From Verrucomicrobiaceae bacterium UBA1938 (lineage in GTDB: Bacteria; Verrucomicrobiota; Verrucomicrobiia; Verrucomicrobiales; Verrucomicrobiaceae): a stretch of 64,000 bases of DNA. Below the pieces are notes generated by a model. The model did no database searches. It had not been told where the DNA came from and worked only from the letters and a program-made list of their open reading frames with translations. The DNA is taken from contig DDFC01000010.1 of assembly GCA_002336895.1 (NCBI GenBank), positions 124,001 to 188,000 on the forward strand. The letters run 5' to 3'. The translations under genes were made by a program, and so were the position numbers. Shown in pieces: positions 51,844 through 60,327 of this stretch (positions within the stretch are counted from its first letter, which is position 1; each line of letters opens with the position of its first letter).

Positions 51844-53550
51844 ATGCCGGTACGAATGCCTATGCTTAAAACCCGACTCCCCCAGCCCGCCGTAGCATCC
51901 ATCATGCTTCTGGCCCTGGGGTTGAGCGCGTGCAGCACGGGCTTTTACAAGAAGTGGGCGGACAAGGAAACCTATGGCATTTTGCGCAAAAAGGCCAGCA
52001 AGGTGCCGAACTCCGGGCAGGACTTTCTGGACATCACACCGCCGCCGCCGGTGAAGATGGAGGAACTGCGGAAGAACATGAAGAAGGAGGAGTTTCTGGG
52101 GGACCGGGCCTTTGTGGAAGAAGGGGGGCGCGTGATCAACCTGGCCAAGGCGCTGGAGCTGGCAGTGCACCGCAACCGAACCTATCTGACGCAGAAGGAA
52201 GCCGTGTACCAGGCGGCGCTGGGCCTGACGCTGACGCGGCAGCAGTACTCGCCCATTTTTGCCGGAAGCGGGTCGGGCACGAAATCGAGCACGCTGAATG
52301 TGAGCAGCGTCAACACGCTGGTGCGGACCACGACGCAGACGACCACTGGGAACCTGGGTGTGTCTGCGCTGACGCGCACGGGGGCGCAGATCGCCACGAA
52401 TCTGACGACAAATTTTGTGCGATTCCTGACCGGAGGCGGCAACAACAACGGGCTCTCCCAGCTGGGGGTCTCGCTGACGCAGCCGATTCTGGCGGGTACG
52501 GGGTACCTTTCCGCCTCGGAGACGCTGACGCAGGCGGAGCGCAATGTGATCTACGCGATCCGCACCTTTGCGCAGTACCGGAAGTCCTTTGTGGTGAGCA
52601 TCACCCAGCAGTATTACAGCGCCATCCAATCCCGTGAGACTGCGCGAAACGCGTATCTGGCCTTCAAGGCATTCGATTTTGTGGTGGCACGAGAGACGGC
52701 GATGCAGGCGGAGAATGCGGCGAACAGCACGAAGTCGTCGGTGTTTCGTCTGGTGCAGTCCCGAATCGTATTCAACCGCAACTGGCTCAACGCGATCCAG
52801 GCATATGAGGCGGCGCTGGACAACCTGAAGATCAACCTGGGGCTGCCGGTGACTGAGAAGATCGTGCTGGACTACAAGGACAAGGAGGATCTGAAGATCA
52901 TCGAGGTGCCCGGCAATCTGGAGGATGCGCTGACGGTAGGGCTGAGCAACCGACTGGATGTGTGGAACCTGCGTGACCAGGTGGAAGACGCCAGCCGCAA
53001 GGTGCTGGTGGCCAAGCAGCAGGTGCTGCCCACCGTGAACGCCCTGGTGAACTACAGCGTGCTGGACAACCCCGGGCGCAAGCAGTTTGGCCTGGAGCCT
53101 GAGAACCGGAACTACAGCATGGGCATCAATACGGACCTGAACCTGAACCAGAAGCCGGAGCGAAATGTGATGCGCAGCGCCATCATCACGGAGCAGCAGG
53201 CCCGGCGAGCGCTGGATCTGTCCGAGGAGAGCGTGCGCAGCGCCATTCGTGCCGACTGGCGAAATCTACAGCTGGCCCGCAAGCAGTATGAACTGGCCCG
53301 GACGGGGATGGAGCTGAGCACCTCGCGTCTGGAGGTGGAAGAAGCCTTCAATGCCGAGGGCATAGGAACTGCGATCAACCTGGTGGATGCCCAGCGCGAC
53401 ATGAACGACACGCGAAACCTGATGGTGTCCACCTCCATCAACTACACCCTGGTGCGGCTCCAGCTCTATCTGGACATGGGCGTACTCTTCATTGATAAAG
53501 ACGGGGGGTGGATAAGCGTACTAAACAAGGAGAAGCCTCAAGGAGAATGA
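51844..53550 (+). CDS. TolC-family outer-membrane efflux lipoprotein
   Basis: 568 residues if the ATG at 51844 is used; ATG 51766 gives 594 and ATG 51862 gives 562, and the lipoprotein signal (VASIMLLALGLSAC) favours one of the later starts. The mature protein has two TolC repeats of long helices: LAKALELAVHRNRTYLTQKE and YSAIQSRETARNAYLAFKA early, NLEDALTVGLSNRLDVWNLRD and SIRAD-like AIRADWRNLQLARKQYELART late. A threonine/Asn-rich beta segment lies between, as in outer-membrane factors. It forms the duct for the adaptor-ATPase pair encoded next; stop and next start overlap (ATGA). Confidence 0.9.
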   Translation: MPVRMPMLKTRLPQPAVASIMLLALGLSACSTGFYKKWADKETYGILRKKASKVPNSGQDFLDITPPPPVKMEELRKNMKKEEFLGDRAFVEEGGRVINLAKALELAVHRNRTYLTQKEAVYQAALGLTLTRQQYSPIFAGSGSGTKSSTLNVSSVNTLVRTTTQTTTGNLGVSALTRTGAQIATNLTTNFVRFLTGGGNNNGLSQLGVSLTQPILAGTGYLSASETLTQAERNVIYAIRTFAQYRKSFVVSITQQYYSAIQSRETARNAYLAFKAFDFVVARETAMQAENAANSTKSSVFRLVQSRIVFNRNWLNAIQAYEAALDNLKINLGLPVTEKIVLDYKDKEDLKIIEVPGNLEDALTVGLSNRLDVWNLRDQVEDASRKVLVAKQQVLPTVNALVNYSVLDNPGRKQFGLEPENRNYSMGINTDLNLNQKPERNVMRSAIITEQQARRALDLSEESVRSAIRADWRNLQLARKQYELARTGMELSTSRLEVEEAFNAEGIGTAINLVDAQRDMNDTRNLMVSTSINYTLVRLQLYLDMGVLFIDKDGGWISVLNKEKPQGE

Positions 53551-55379
53551 AGAAAGCCAACCCCAGCAAGAAAATCATCATCACGTCAGCCGTGTGTGCA
53601 CTGGCCGTGGCTGGATGGTGGAGCATGTCCGACGGAGGGGCCAAGACCGAGAAGGTGCCGACCTTCATCGTGCAGCGCGGCCCGCTGGAGATCAATGTGC
53701 TGCAGGGCGGTGAAATCCGTGCGCTGCAGAACTATGAGGTGAAGAGCGAGATCGAAATCCCCACGAAGATCCTGAACCTGATCCCTGAGGGGTACATGAT
53801 CACCGAGGAGGATGTGAAGGACGGGAAGGTGCTGATCGAGCTGGACAACACGGACGTGAAGTCAAAGATCGAGACGCACGAGATCGATTTCCAGACCACG
53901 GTTTCGAGCTACATCGAGGCGGACGAGAACCGTGAGATCCAGCGCAGTGAAAACCAGACGCTGGTGCGCGACATGAAGCAGGTGGCGATGTTTGCGCTGA
54001 TGGACTTTGAGAAGTACCTCGGGCGTGACGTGACGGCATCCATCCTGAAGGCGGCGAAACTGCCGATGGATATGGAGTCCTTTGAAAAATACGCGGACAC
54101 GCTGGAGACGCAGGCGAACTCGACGCCGACTTCGGAGGCGATGATCGCCAAGAAGGAGAAGGAATCTTCCGACAAAGAAGGGGAGCCTGCGGTGAAGAAG
54201 ACGCTGGCTGCCATGCCGCCGAGCGAGATGATCGACTTTTCCCCGTTCCTGGAGCAGAAGGGGGAAAGCGATGGAGAGGCGCAGCAGAAGCTGCGGCAGC
54301 TGGAGGATGACCTGCTGCTGCACCGCTCCGAGCTGGCTCTGGCGAAGCAGAAGGTCGAGTCCTCCAAGCGCCTGGCGGCGAAGAAATTTGTGACCGCCGC
54401 GCTGCTGGAGAACGACCTGGTGAGCTTTGACAAGGTGGAGCTGGCGGTGAAGACCTCCGAGACTGCGCTGGCGCTGTTTAAGAAGTATGAGTTCAGCAAG
54501 CAGTGCGCCACCTATCTGGCGGCCTACCGTGAGGCGCTGAACAAGCTGCAGCGCACCATCCGGGCAAACCGCTCCCGCATGGCGCAGGCGGAGACGAGAT
54601 TTACCACAGCCAAACGCCGCTATGAGATGGAGCTGGCACGTCGTGAAAACCTGGAGCTTCAGCTAAAGGCCTGCGTGATCAAGGCCCCGCAGCCGGGGCT
54701 GGTGGCCTACGGAGATCTGAACGCGAGCGCGTCGTACAATTACAACAACAGCATCGAGGAAGGGGCCACGGTACGTCTGCGCCAGACGCTGCTGACCATC
54801 CCGGACATGAGCCAGATGGGCGTGCGTGTGAACGTGCATGAATCCCAGATCAAGAAGGTGCGCATAGGCCAGCCGGTGAAGGTACGGGTGGATGCAGAGC
54901 CGGGCAAGGAGATGGACGGCCGGGTGGCCGAGCTGGCGGTGCTGCCGGACTCCAGCAGCAGCCGCTACACCCCAAACCTGAAGGTGTACCCATGCACCAT
55001 CCACATCAGCGGCTACCACCCGTGGATGAAGCCGGGCATGAACGCGAAGGTGGAGATCATCGTGAACCAGCTGGCGGATGTGCTGTATGTGCCGGTGCAG
55101 TCCATCGAGGTGGAGCAGGACCACCACTTCTGCTATGTGAACAACAACGGGACACTGGAACGCCGCGAGGTGAGCACTGGGCTCTTTAATGACGAATTCA
55201 TTGAGGTGCGCAACGGCCTGCAGGGTGGTGAAGCCGTGGCACTGGCGCTGCCGAAGAAGGCCGAGACCGACATGGGCGGCCAGCAGCCGGGCTCCAAATC
55301 TCACGAGCCTGATGGCGGAGCCGGCAAGAGCAAGGCCGCCAAGGCCAAGGAAAAAGACGTGGCCATGACCAAATCGTGA
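53547..55379 (+). CDS. HlyD-family efflux adaptor with enlarged coiled-coil
   Basis: 610 residues from ATG 53547, preceded by AGGAGA and overlapping the TolC stop by 4 bp. N-terminal anchor (KKIIITSAVCALAVAGWW), beta-barrel/lipoyl start FIVQRGPLEINVLQGGEI, then a very long charged helical hairpin (about residues 120-390, including SDKEGEPAVKKTLAAMPPSE and LRQLEDDLLLHRSELALAKQ), the second lipoyl half IKAPQPGLVAYGDLN, and membrane-proximal domains with VRVNVHESQIKKVRIGQPV and MKPGMNAKVEIIVNQL. It is about 200 residues longer than a typical MacA-like adaptor. The C-terminus is Lys/Ala/Gly-rich and disordered. Likely links TolC to the next ATPase's permease. Confidence 0.9.
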   Translation: MKKANPSKKIIITSAVCALAVAGWWSMSDGGAKTEKVPTFIVQRGPLEINVLQGGEIRALQNYEVKSEIEIPTKILNLIPEGYMITEEDVKDGKVLIELDNTDVKSKIETHEIDFQTTVSSYIEADENREIQRSENQTLVRDMKQVAMFALMDFEKYLGRDVTASILKAAKLPMDMESFEKYADTLETQANSTPTSEAMIAKKEKESSDKEGEPAVKKTLAAMPPSEMIDFSPFLEQKGESDGEAQQKLRQLEDDLLLHRSELALAKQKVESSKRLAAKKFVTAALLENDLVSFDKVELAVKTSETALALFKKYEFSKQCATYLAAYREALNKLQRTIRANRSRMAQAETRFTTAKRRYEMELARRENLELQLKACVIKAPQPGLVAYGDLNASASYNYNNSIEEGATVRLRQTLLTIPDMSQMGVRVNVHESQIKKVRIGQPVKVRVDAEPGKEMDGRVAELAVLPDSSSSRYTPNLKVYPCTIHISGYHPWMKPGMNAKVEIIVNQLADVLYVPVQSIEVEQDHHFCYVNNNGTLERREVSTGLFNDEFIEVRNGLQGGEAVALALPKKAETDMGGQQPGSKSHEPDGGAGKSKAAKAKEKDVAMTKS

Positions 55380-56128
55380 TGCCGGACACCGAGCCCATCA
55401 TCAAGCTGGTGGACATCTGCAAGAGCTACCAGATGGGGGATACCCTCCAGCGAGTGCTGCAGGGGGTGTCTCTCTCGATCTATCCCGGCGAGTACGTCTG
55501 CATCATGGGGCCGTCTGGCTGCGGGAAGTCCACGCTGCTGAATGTGCTGGGCTGCCTGGACCAGCCGACCACGGGGGACTATTACCTGGGCGGGCAGAAT
55601 GTGGCGCATCTGGAGGACAATGAGCTGTCTGCAGCACGCAACCGGAACCTGGGCTTCATCTTCCAGAGCTACAATCTGATCCAGCAGCTGAGCGTGATCG
55701 AGAACATCGCCGTGCCGATGTACTATGGTGGCGCGAAGGACACGGACATGTATGACACCGGAGTGCGCCTGGCCACGCAGGTGGGGCTGGAGCACCGCCT
55801 GCACCACAAGCCCACGGAGCTCTCCGGCGGGCAGCAGCAGCGCGTGGCGATCGCACGCGCGCTGTCCAACAACCCGCTGGTGATCCTGGCAGACGAGGCC
55901 ACGGGGAATCTGGACTCGAAGTCCGGGAAGGAAATTTTAGAGTTGTTTGACGAGCTGAACATGCAGGGCAAGACGCTGGTCTTTGTGACACATGACGAGC
56001 GCATGGTGGAGCGGTGTACGCGCATCATCCGCCTGAAGGACGGCGTGGTGGAGCATGATGTGGCGGGAGCCAAGGCGGACCGGCTGCGCGGGAAGGTGAT
56101 AGGCCAGCACTATGGGCTGGCGGCGTGA
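55379..56128 (+). CDS. ABC transporter ATP-binding protein of the TolC/HlyD operon
   Basis: 249 residues from ATG 55379, which overlaps the adaptor stop by one base (a GTG one codon upstream is also possible). Walker A MGPSGCGKSTLLN, Q-loop FIFQSYNLIQQ, signature LSGGQQQRVAIARAL, Walker B VILADEATGNLDS, switch His VTHDERM. MacB/LolD-type. In MacAB-like operons the FtsX-type permease normally follows; here the next gene is a cell-wall amidase-like protein, so the permease is not in this window. A hairpin with a short T-run at 56143-56173 follows the stop. Confidence 0.92.
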   Translation: MPDTEPIIKLVDICKSYQMGDTLQRVLQGVSLSIYPGEYVCIMGPSGCGKSTLLNVLGCLDQPTTGDYYLGGQNVAHLEDNELSAARNRNLGFIFQSYNLIQQLSVIENIAVPMYYGGAKDTDMYDTGVRLATQVGLEHRLHHKPTELSGGQQQRVAIARALSNNPLVILADEATGNLDSKSGKEILELFDELNMQGKTLVFVTHDERMVERCTRIIRLKDGVVEHDVAGAKADRLRGKVIGQHYGLAA

Positions 56129-56142
56129 GAAAGTTAAGAGAA

Positions 56143-56173
56143 GCTGATTTCTAAATCAGCAGTGGCATTTTTT
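56143..56173 (+). terminator. Candidate terminator after the efflux operon
   Basis: Perfect stem gctgattt (56143-56150) / aaatcagc (56153-56160), then agtggca and a six-base T-run (56168-56173). The gap between stem and T-run is longer than ideal, so it is a weak candidate. It does mark the end of the TolC-HlyD-ATPase unit. Confidence 0.4.
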
Positions 56174-56199
56174 GCAGGGAGGGTCATCATTCCCTTCAT

Positions 56200-56850
56200 A
56201 TGGCCCAATACGCAGTCCAGCCCGGAGACAATCCCTCGAAGATCGCGAGCGCTTTTGGAATGACGCTGGCGCAGTTTCAGCAGCTCAATCCCGCGCTGGT
56301 GGAATGGGGGAACTGGAAGGTGCTCTTTCCGGGGCAGCTGGTGAATGTGGGAGATGATACTACGGCTGTGCCCGCCGAGGCGGCAGCGCCGTCGAGCGCG
56401 CCGGCGAACTTTGCCGCGCCGCCGCCGTGGATGCAGATCGCCATCATGGAGGTGGGGGTGCGGGAGTGGGCTGGCAGTGCGGACAATCCGCGCATTTTGG
56501 AATACCTGCAGAGCTGCGGGATCAGCGGCAGCCTGCTGCATGATGAGACGGCGTGGTGCGCGGCTTTTGTGAACTGGTGCGTGCGGCAGTCCGGCTACCA
56601 GCCGCGTGGCAGCGCCAAGGTGTCTGACTGGTGGAGCTGGGGCCGCCCGGTGGCCCCGACGTATGGCGCCATCTGCATCCTGCAACCGCTGACGGTGGAC
56701 CAGGCCAGCAGCGGGCACATCGGCTTTCTGCATGCGCAGGATGCGAACAATGTGTGGCTGCTGAGCGGCAACTCACAAAATCAGGTGCGCATCTCCGCCT
56801 ATCCACGCAGCAAGCTGTACAACAATGCGCCGTTCCGCTGGGCGTTTTGA
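56200..56850 (+). CDS. LysM protein with CHAP/NlpC-like (TIGR02594-type) amidase domain
   Basis: 216 residues, ATG 56200. A LysM module occupies about residues 3-52 (YAVQPGDNPSKIASAFGMTLAQFQQLNP). After an Ala/Pro-rich linker, residues about 75-215 match the TIGR02594 type of papain-like peptidoglycan amidases: IAIMEVGVREWAGSADNPRI, then HDETAWCAAFVNWCVRQSGY (catalytic Cys in AWCA), SGHIGFLHAQDANNVWLLSGNSQNQVRI (His, then the third residue), reported here in pieces. No signal peptide is visible, unusual for a wall hydrolase outside phage or secretion-system loci. No phage genes are nearby. Confidence 0.85.
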   Translation: MAQYAVQPGDNPSKIASAFGMTLAQFQQLNPALVEWGNWKVLFPGQLVNVGDDTTAVPAEAAAPSSAPANFAAPPPWMQIAIMEVGVREWAGSADNPRILEYLQSCGISGSLLHDETAWCAAFVNWCVRQSGYQPRGSAKVSDWWSWGRPVAPTYGAICILQPLTVDQASSGHIGFLHAQDANNVWLLSGNSQNQVRISAYPRSKLYNNAPFRWAF

Positions 56851-56856
56851 GGGGTG

Positions 56857-57258
56857 TCAGGGAGAGGGAGTTTTCTTGTGCTCGTAGCCGTCGATGTAGA
56901 GGGACTTCCCGCCAGTCTCCTTGTCTTGAGCTGGAGTGATGGAAAGGTAGGAGCCCAGCACCCTCGGGCCATCTTCGCTCATTTCTACCAAGGCATTTTT
57001 GAAGACGATGGTTTGTTTCCACTGGCCGCAGACAATAGTGCCATCTGCGCGCCATGGCGTGAAGTTTCCCCCGGGGGCTGGATGGAATTGAATTTCAAAA
57101 CCGGATTCGAAATCTGTGTCTGATGGATTGAAAAGGTATTTGCCATTCCAAGCCAGGGGCGAAGGGCCGGGAGGCAGCTTGGTTGAGGGGGGATGGAAGC
57201 TGCTGCACTGGGCGAGCAGGAAAGAGAGCGAGAGGCATGAAAGTGTGCGCAAGGACAT
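56857..57258 (-). CDS. Small lipoprotein, unknown
   Basis: 133 residues from ATG 57258; 18 codons of open frame lie upstream. Lipoprotein signal MSLRTLSCLSLSFLLAQC with Cys-18 in LLAQC. After a Pro-rich spacer (FHPPSTKLPPGPSP) the body looks like a small beta-barrel domain: FEIQFHPAPGGNFTPWRADGT, VCGQWKQTIVFKNALVEM, YLSITPAQDKETGG. The pattern of a plain description strand followed by Gly/Trp resembles lipocalin-like secreted domains, but I do not assign a family. It converges with the LysM gene 6 bp away. Confidence 0.7.
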   Translation of the reverse strand: MSLRTLSCLSLSFLLAQCSSFHPPSTKLPPGPSPLAWNGKYLFNPSDTDFESGFEIQFHPAPGGNFTPWRADGTIVCGQWKQTIVFKNALVEMSEDGPRVLGSYLSITPAQDKETGGKSLYIDGYEHKKTPSP

Positions 57259-57410
57259 GTGGCGGATGATTTCTGCAAGATTCTGAGACCGGGTGCCAGG
57301 GTGTCCAGTCAAAGCGACGACGTGTTTCCGGCGGAGGATTTATTGAAGCCATGCTTAAGCAAAGCTTGAGCATGGCAGGTGAATGGCTCAAGCTGGGAAG
57401 AATGGATTGG

Positions 57411-57602
57411 ATGAACCGAATGAACTTGCTGCTGGGAGTCTGTGTGCTGGCCGGGTGTAGTCTTGAAACCCGGACACGGATGGATGACTTCTGGCGTACG
57501 GTGGATCCCATCGGGCACGGGCGCTCGCATCGAGAGCGCTATTATCCCTCTGAGCGGAGGACTGGGCTGAAGATGCCCGGGGCGTCTGATGGGGTGAGAT
57601 GA
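57411..57602 (+). CDS. Small lipoprotein (about 60 residues), unknown
   Basis: 63 residues from ATG 57411; ATG 57420 or an upstream ATG (57351) are alternatives. MNRMNLLLGVCVLAGC is a clear short lipoprotein signal with Cys in LAGC. The mature part is only about 47 residues, basic and polar (TRMDDFWRTVDPIGHGRSHRERYYP), with no recognisable fold. Small basic lipoproteins of this kind are common and unassigned. It precedes the membrane sulfatase gene by 60 bp on the same strand. Confidence 0.5.
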   Translation: MNRMNLLLGVCVLAGCSLETRTRMDDFWRTVDPIGHGRSHRERYYPSERRTGLKMPGASDGVR

Positions 57603-57662
57603 GAGGTTGAGATATGGCATGTGAGAGGCGTAGTATAGTGATGCCGACCTGAGCCCTGTTGC

Positions 57663-59855
57663 ATGCCTCCTCCCACACTGACACGCCGCCATATCCTGAA
57701 GACCGTCGTACTGACCGTGACTGGTACGCTGGTGGTGTGGTATCTGAGCGCGCTGCTGAGCTTTGCTGGGAATTCATATGGGTTTAACAACCGCTTTTCG
57801 GAAGTGGCGCTGCAGCACCACTGGTGGTACCTGGTGTGGAGCAATCTGGTGGTGCTGAAGGGCTACCTGCTGGTGGCGGCGGGGTATGTGGCGCTGATTT
57901 ATCCGCTGGTGCGGCTGTGGGGCAAGGCACGCCCTGTGGCACGCTGGGGCGTGGTGTGGCGCACGCTGCTGTTTGCCGGACTGATGTATGGATTTTTCAT
58001 CTTCCGGCTGATGCTGGAGAAGCCCTACTTTGGCGACTACAGCTACCTGCTGGGCTGGTATGATGCGCTGGGGCGCGTCTGCGGCACGCGGGTGCAGGAT
58101 GCGGTGCACGCGCTGATCACGCAGGTGTTTCCGCTGACGGCGGTGGTGGTGGCGGCGGTTTTTTATCTCTTTGAGCTGAGGCGCTGGTTTGCGCGCACGG
58201 CGCGGCCGCTGCTTTTCAGCTTTGCTGCGGTGGCAGGAACGCTGGCGCTGCTGGCGGTGAGCGGCTATGGCGTGAGCCGTGTGCCGGATGCTGATGAGCT
58301 GGCGGGAGTGAAAAAGCGGCCGAAGAACATCGTGATCCTGGGGTCGGACTCGCTGCGCGGTGATCATCTGTCATGCAACGGGTACCACCGGATGACGTCG
58401 CCAAACATTGACCGCGTGGCGGCGAAGGGGGTGAATTTTGAGCGCTGCCTGACACCGATCGCATCGACGCTGGAGTCCCTGGCGAGCATGTTTTCCTCGC
58501 AGTATCCGCACACGCACGGGGTGAGGCACATGTTTCCAAACCGGGCGATGGTGGACCAGGCGAACCGAGAGGCGCCGTCCCTGGGGGCGGAACTGCAGAG
58601 GCTGGGCTATGACACGACGGTGATCGGTGACTGGTGCGCGTGCAGCTTTAACGAGCTGCCGATGGGGTTTAAAAACATCATCGTCTCCGACTTTGACAAC
58701 TTCCGGGTGTACATGAGCGAGGTGGTGTTTTTGCATCACCAGATCCTGCCGCTGTTTTTTGACAACCGTGTGGGGCACATGCTCTTTCCGAAGCTGAAGT
58801 CCTTTGCCAACTACATGACGCCGGAGGTGGTGACGGACCAGGTGATCGACCGCATCCGGCAGCGTGCGGCGGACAGGCAGCCGTTTCTGCTCTTTGGCTA
58901 CTACTCCTGCACGCACCTGCCGTACAAGACGCCGACGCATTATGCGAAGCTGTGGACGGACCCGAAGTATGACGGCCCGCACAAGCATGAGCTGGCGCTG
59001 AATGTGGACCAGTTCATCGGCGGCACGGACATCAATGAAAAGTGGAGCAAGCTGCCGCGTGCGGAGGTGGAGCAGATCACGGCGCTGTATGACGGCTGCG
59101 TGCGGATGTTTGATGACTCGGTGGGCCGTGTGGTGGCGGAGCTGGAGAAGCAGGGCATGATGGAGGACACGATCATCCTGATCACGGGAGATCATGGGGA
59201 CGATCTCTTTGAGCCGAACTGCACCTTTGGCCATGGCACCACCTTCAACGGGGGAGATCAGGCCAACCGCGTGCCGGCCATCCTGCATGTGCCGGGCATC
59301 GACAAGCCGCAGAGGCACACACGGCTGGCGCGCACGCTGGACTTTGCGCCCACGCTGCTGGACCTGGTGGGGGCACCGCCGCAGCCGCGCTTTGAGGGCA
59401 GCAGCCTGGCACCGCTGATCCGTGGTGAGAAGGCGAGCCTGGACCTGGCCTACTTTGGGGAGACGAGCTACCTCTTCTTCCGCCGCACGATTCCTGGAGA
59501 GGAACCGCTTTTCATACCGCCGATGGACGAGACGACGTTCATTGATCCGGATTTTGATTTCCACTTTGTGCTGAAGGACAAGTTTCAGGAGGCAGTGCTG
59601 AAAACGAAGGAGCACTGTGTGCGCACGGAGCGCTTTAAGTACATCCGCACGCCGGGGGTGCAGCACTCCATCGAGCGGCTGTTTGACGTGAGGGCAGACC
59701 CGCACTGCGAGCATGATGTGAAGCTGCGCTACCCGGAGGTGAAGGCGCGGCTCTCCGCTGCGATGGACCAGTGGCTGACGACGCACAAGCAGAGCAGCAC
59801 GGCGGAGATCTACGGCATCCTGGGAGAAGACACCCTGCAGCCTGCCGCACCATGA
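57663..59855 (+). CDS. Membrane-anchored sulfatase-superfamily protein (LtaS/EptA-like)
   Basis: 730 residues, ATG 57663. Five hydrophobic segments lie in the first 220 residues, then a periplasmic alkaline-phosphatase-superfamily domain: NIVILGSDSLRGDHLSCNGY with the metal Asp pair, LTPIASTLESLASMFSSQYP at the nucleophile position, LLFGYYSCTHLPYKTP, ILITGDHGDDLFEPNCTFGH with the Asp-His ligands, and TLDFAPTLLDLVGAP. The Cys/Ser-x-Pro-x-Arg signature of formylglycine sulfatases is absent; a Ser/Thr nucleophile in the ST-L-ES-LASM stretch points to phospho- or phosphoethanolamine-transfer or plain phosphodiesterase chemistry. The stop overlaps the next start (ATGA). Confidence 0.88.
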   Translation: MPPPTLTRRHILKTVVLTVTGTLVVWYLSALLSFAGNSYGFNNRFSEVALQHHWWYLVWSNLVVLKGYLLVAAGYVALIYPLVRLWGKARPVARWGVVWRTLLFAGLMYGFFIFRLMLEKPYFGDYSYLLGWYDALGRVCGTRVQDAVHALITQVFPLTAVVVAAVFYLFELRRWFARTARPLLFSFAAVAGTLALLAVSGYGVSRVPDADELAGVKKRPKNIVILGSDSLRGDHLSCNGYHRMTSPNIDRVAAKGVNFERCLTPIASTLESLASMFSSQYPHTHGVRHMFPNRAMVDQANREAPSLGAELQRLGYDTTVIGDWCACSFNELPMGFKNIIVSDFDNFRVYMSEVVFLHHQILPLFFDNRVGHMLFPKLKSFANYMTPEVVTDQVIDRIRQRAADRQPFLLFGYYSCTHLPYKTPTHYAKLWTDPKYDGPHKHELALNVDQFIGGTDINEKWSKLPRAEVEQITALYDGCVRMFDDSVGRVVAELEKQGMMEDTIILITGDHGDDLFEPNCTFGHGTTFNGGDQANRVPAILHVPGIDKPQRHTRLARTLDFAPTLLDLVGAPPQPRFEGSSLAPLIRGEKASLDLAYFGETSYLFFRRTIPGEEPLFIPPMDETTFIDPDFDFHFVLKDKFQEAVLKTKEHCVRTERFKYIRTPGVQHSIERLFDVRADPHCEHDVKLRYPEVKARLSAAMDQWLTTHKQSSTAEIYGILGEDTLQPAAP

Positions 59856-60244
59856 ATGCCGCTGATCTGCCACATCTCGTGATCGGTGCGTGCATGAACG
59901 TGCACCGCGCGCTCGGGCCCGGCCTCACGGCGGATGCGTACGAGGAGTGCGTGGCCATCGAGCTGCGGGATCTGGAGCTGGATTTCAGACGGCAGGTGCC
60001 GCTGGAGTTTGAGTATCACGGACGGCGGGTGCAGACTGGCACAAGGCTGGATTTCGTCATTGGAGACTCGCTGCTGCTCCTGGTGCGTGCTCAGGGGGAG
60101 ATCACAGCGCCGCAGCAGCAAGAGCTGGAGAGCAAGGTGAAGCTGGGGCGATTCAAGGCCGGGCTGATCGTGGATTTCAACGTGAGCATCCTGCGGAAGG
60201 GGATCCACCAGCTGATCGTGAAGCGGCGGGAGCAGGCGAGGTAA
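59852..60244 (+). CDS. GxxExxY family protein with degenerate motifs
   Basis: 130 residues from ATG 59852, overlapping the sulfatase stop by 4 bp. The family outline is clear: HLVIGACMNVHRALGPGLTA, then AYEECVAIELRDLELDFRRQ, VPLEFEYHGRRV and KAGLIVDFNVSILRKGIHQL. The name motif G-x-x-E-x-x-Y reads GLTADAY, with Ala for Glu. The PD-(D/E)xK-like E-x-K strand that normally reads VELKA is VRAQGE after LLLL. The fold may be kept but nuclease-type catalysis is doubtful. Function of the family is unknown. Confidence 0.85.
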   Translation: MNAADLPHLVIGACMNVHRALGPGLTADAYEECVAIELRDLELDFRRQVPLEFEYHGRRVQTGTRLDFVIGDSLLLLVRAQGEITAPQQQELESKVKLGRFKAGLIVDFNVSILRKGIHQLIVKRREQAR

Positions 60245-60269
60245 GGGACGGGAATCTTTCAGGGTTTAT

Positions 60270-60285
60270 TGGCACGGATTGTGCC
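60270..60285 (+). promoter_or_regulatory. Candidate sigma-54 promoter upstream of the DUF1549/DUF1553 gene
   Basis: TGGCACG at 60270-60276, four bases, then GTGCC at 60281-60285 matches the sigma-54 pattern TGGCACG-N4-TTGCW, with GG and GC at the right spacing and one change in the -12 element. The predicted start would be about 60296, 32 bp before ATG 60328. The site is also a small inverted repeat (ggcac/gtgcc), so it could be chance or an operator. Confidence 0.35.
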
Positions 60286-60327
60286 TGAATTGTGATAAAG
60301 TCGCTTTCTGCTGGCGTTTTTCGCCAC

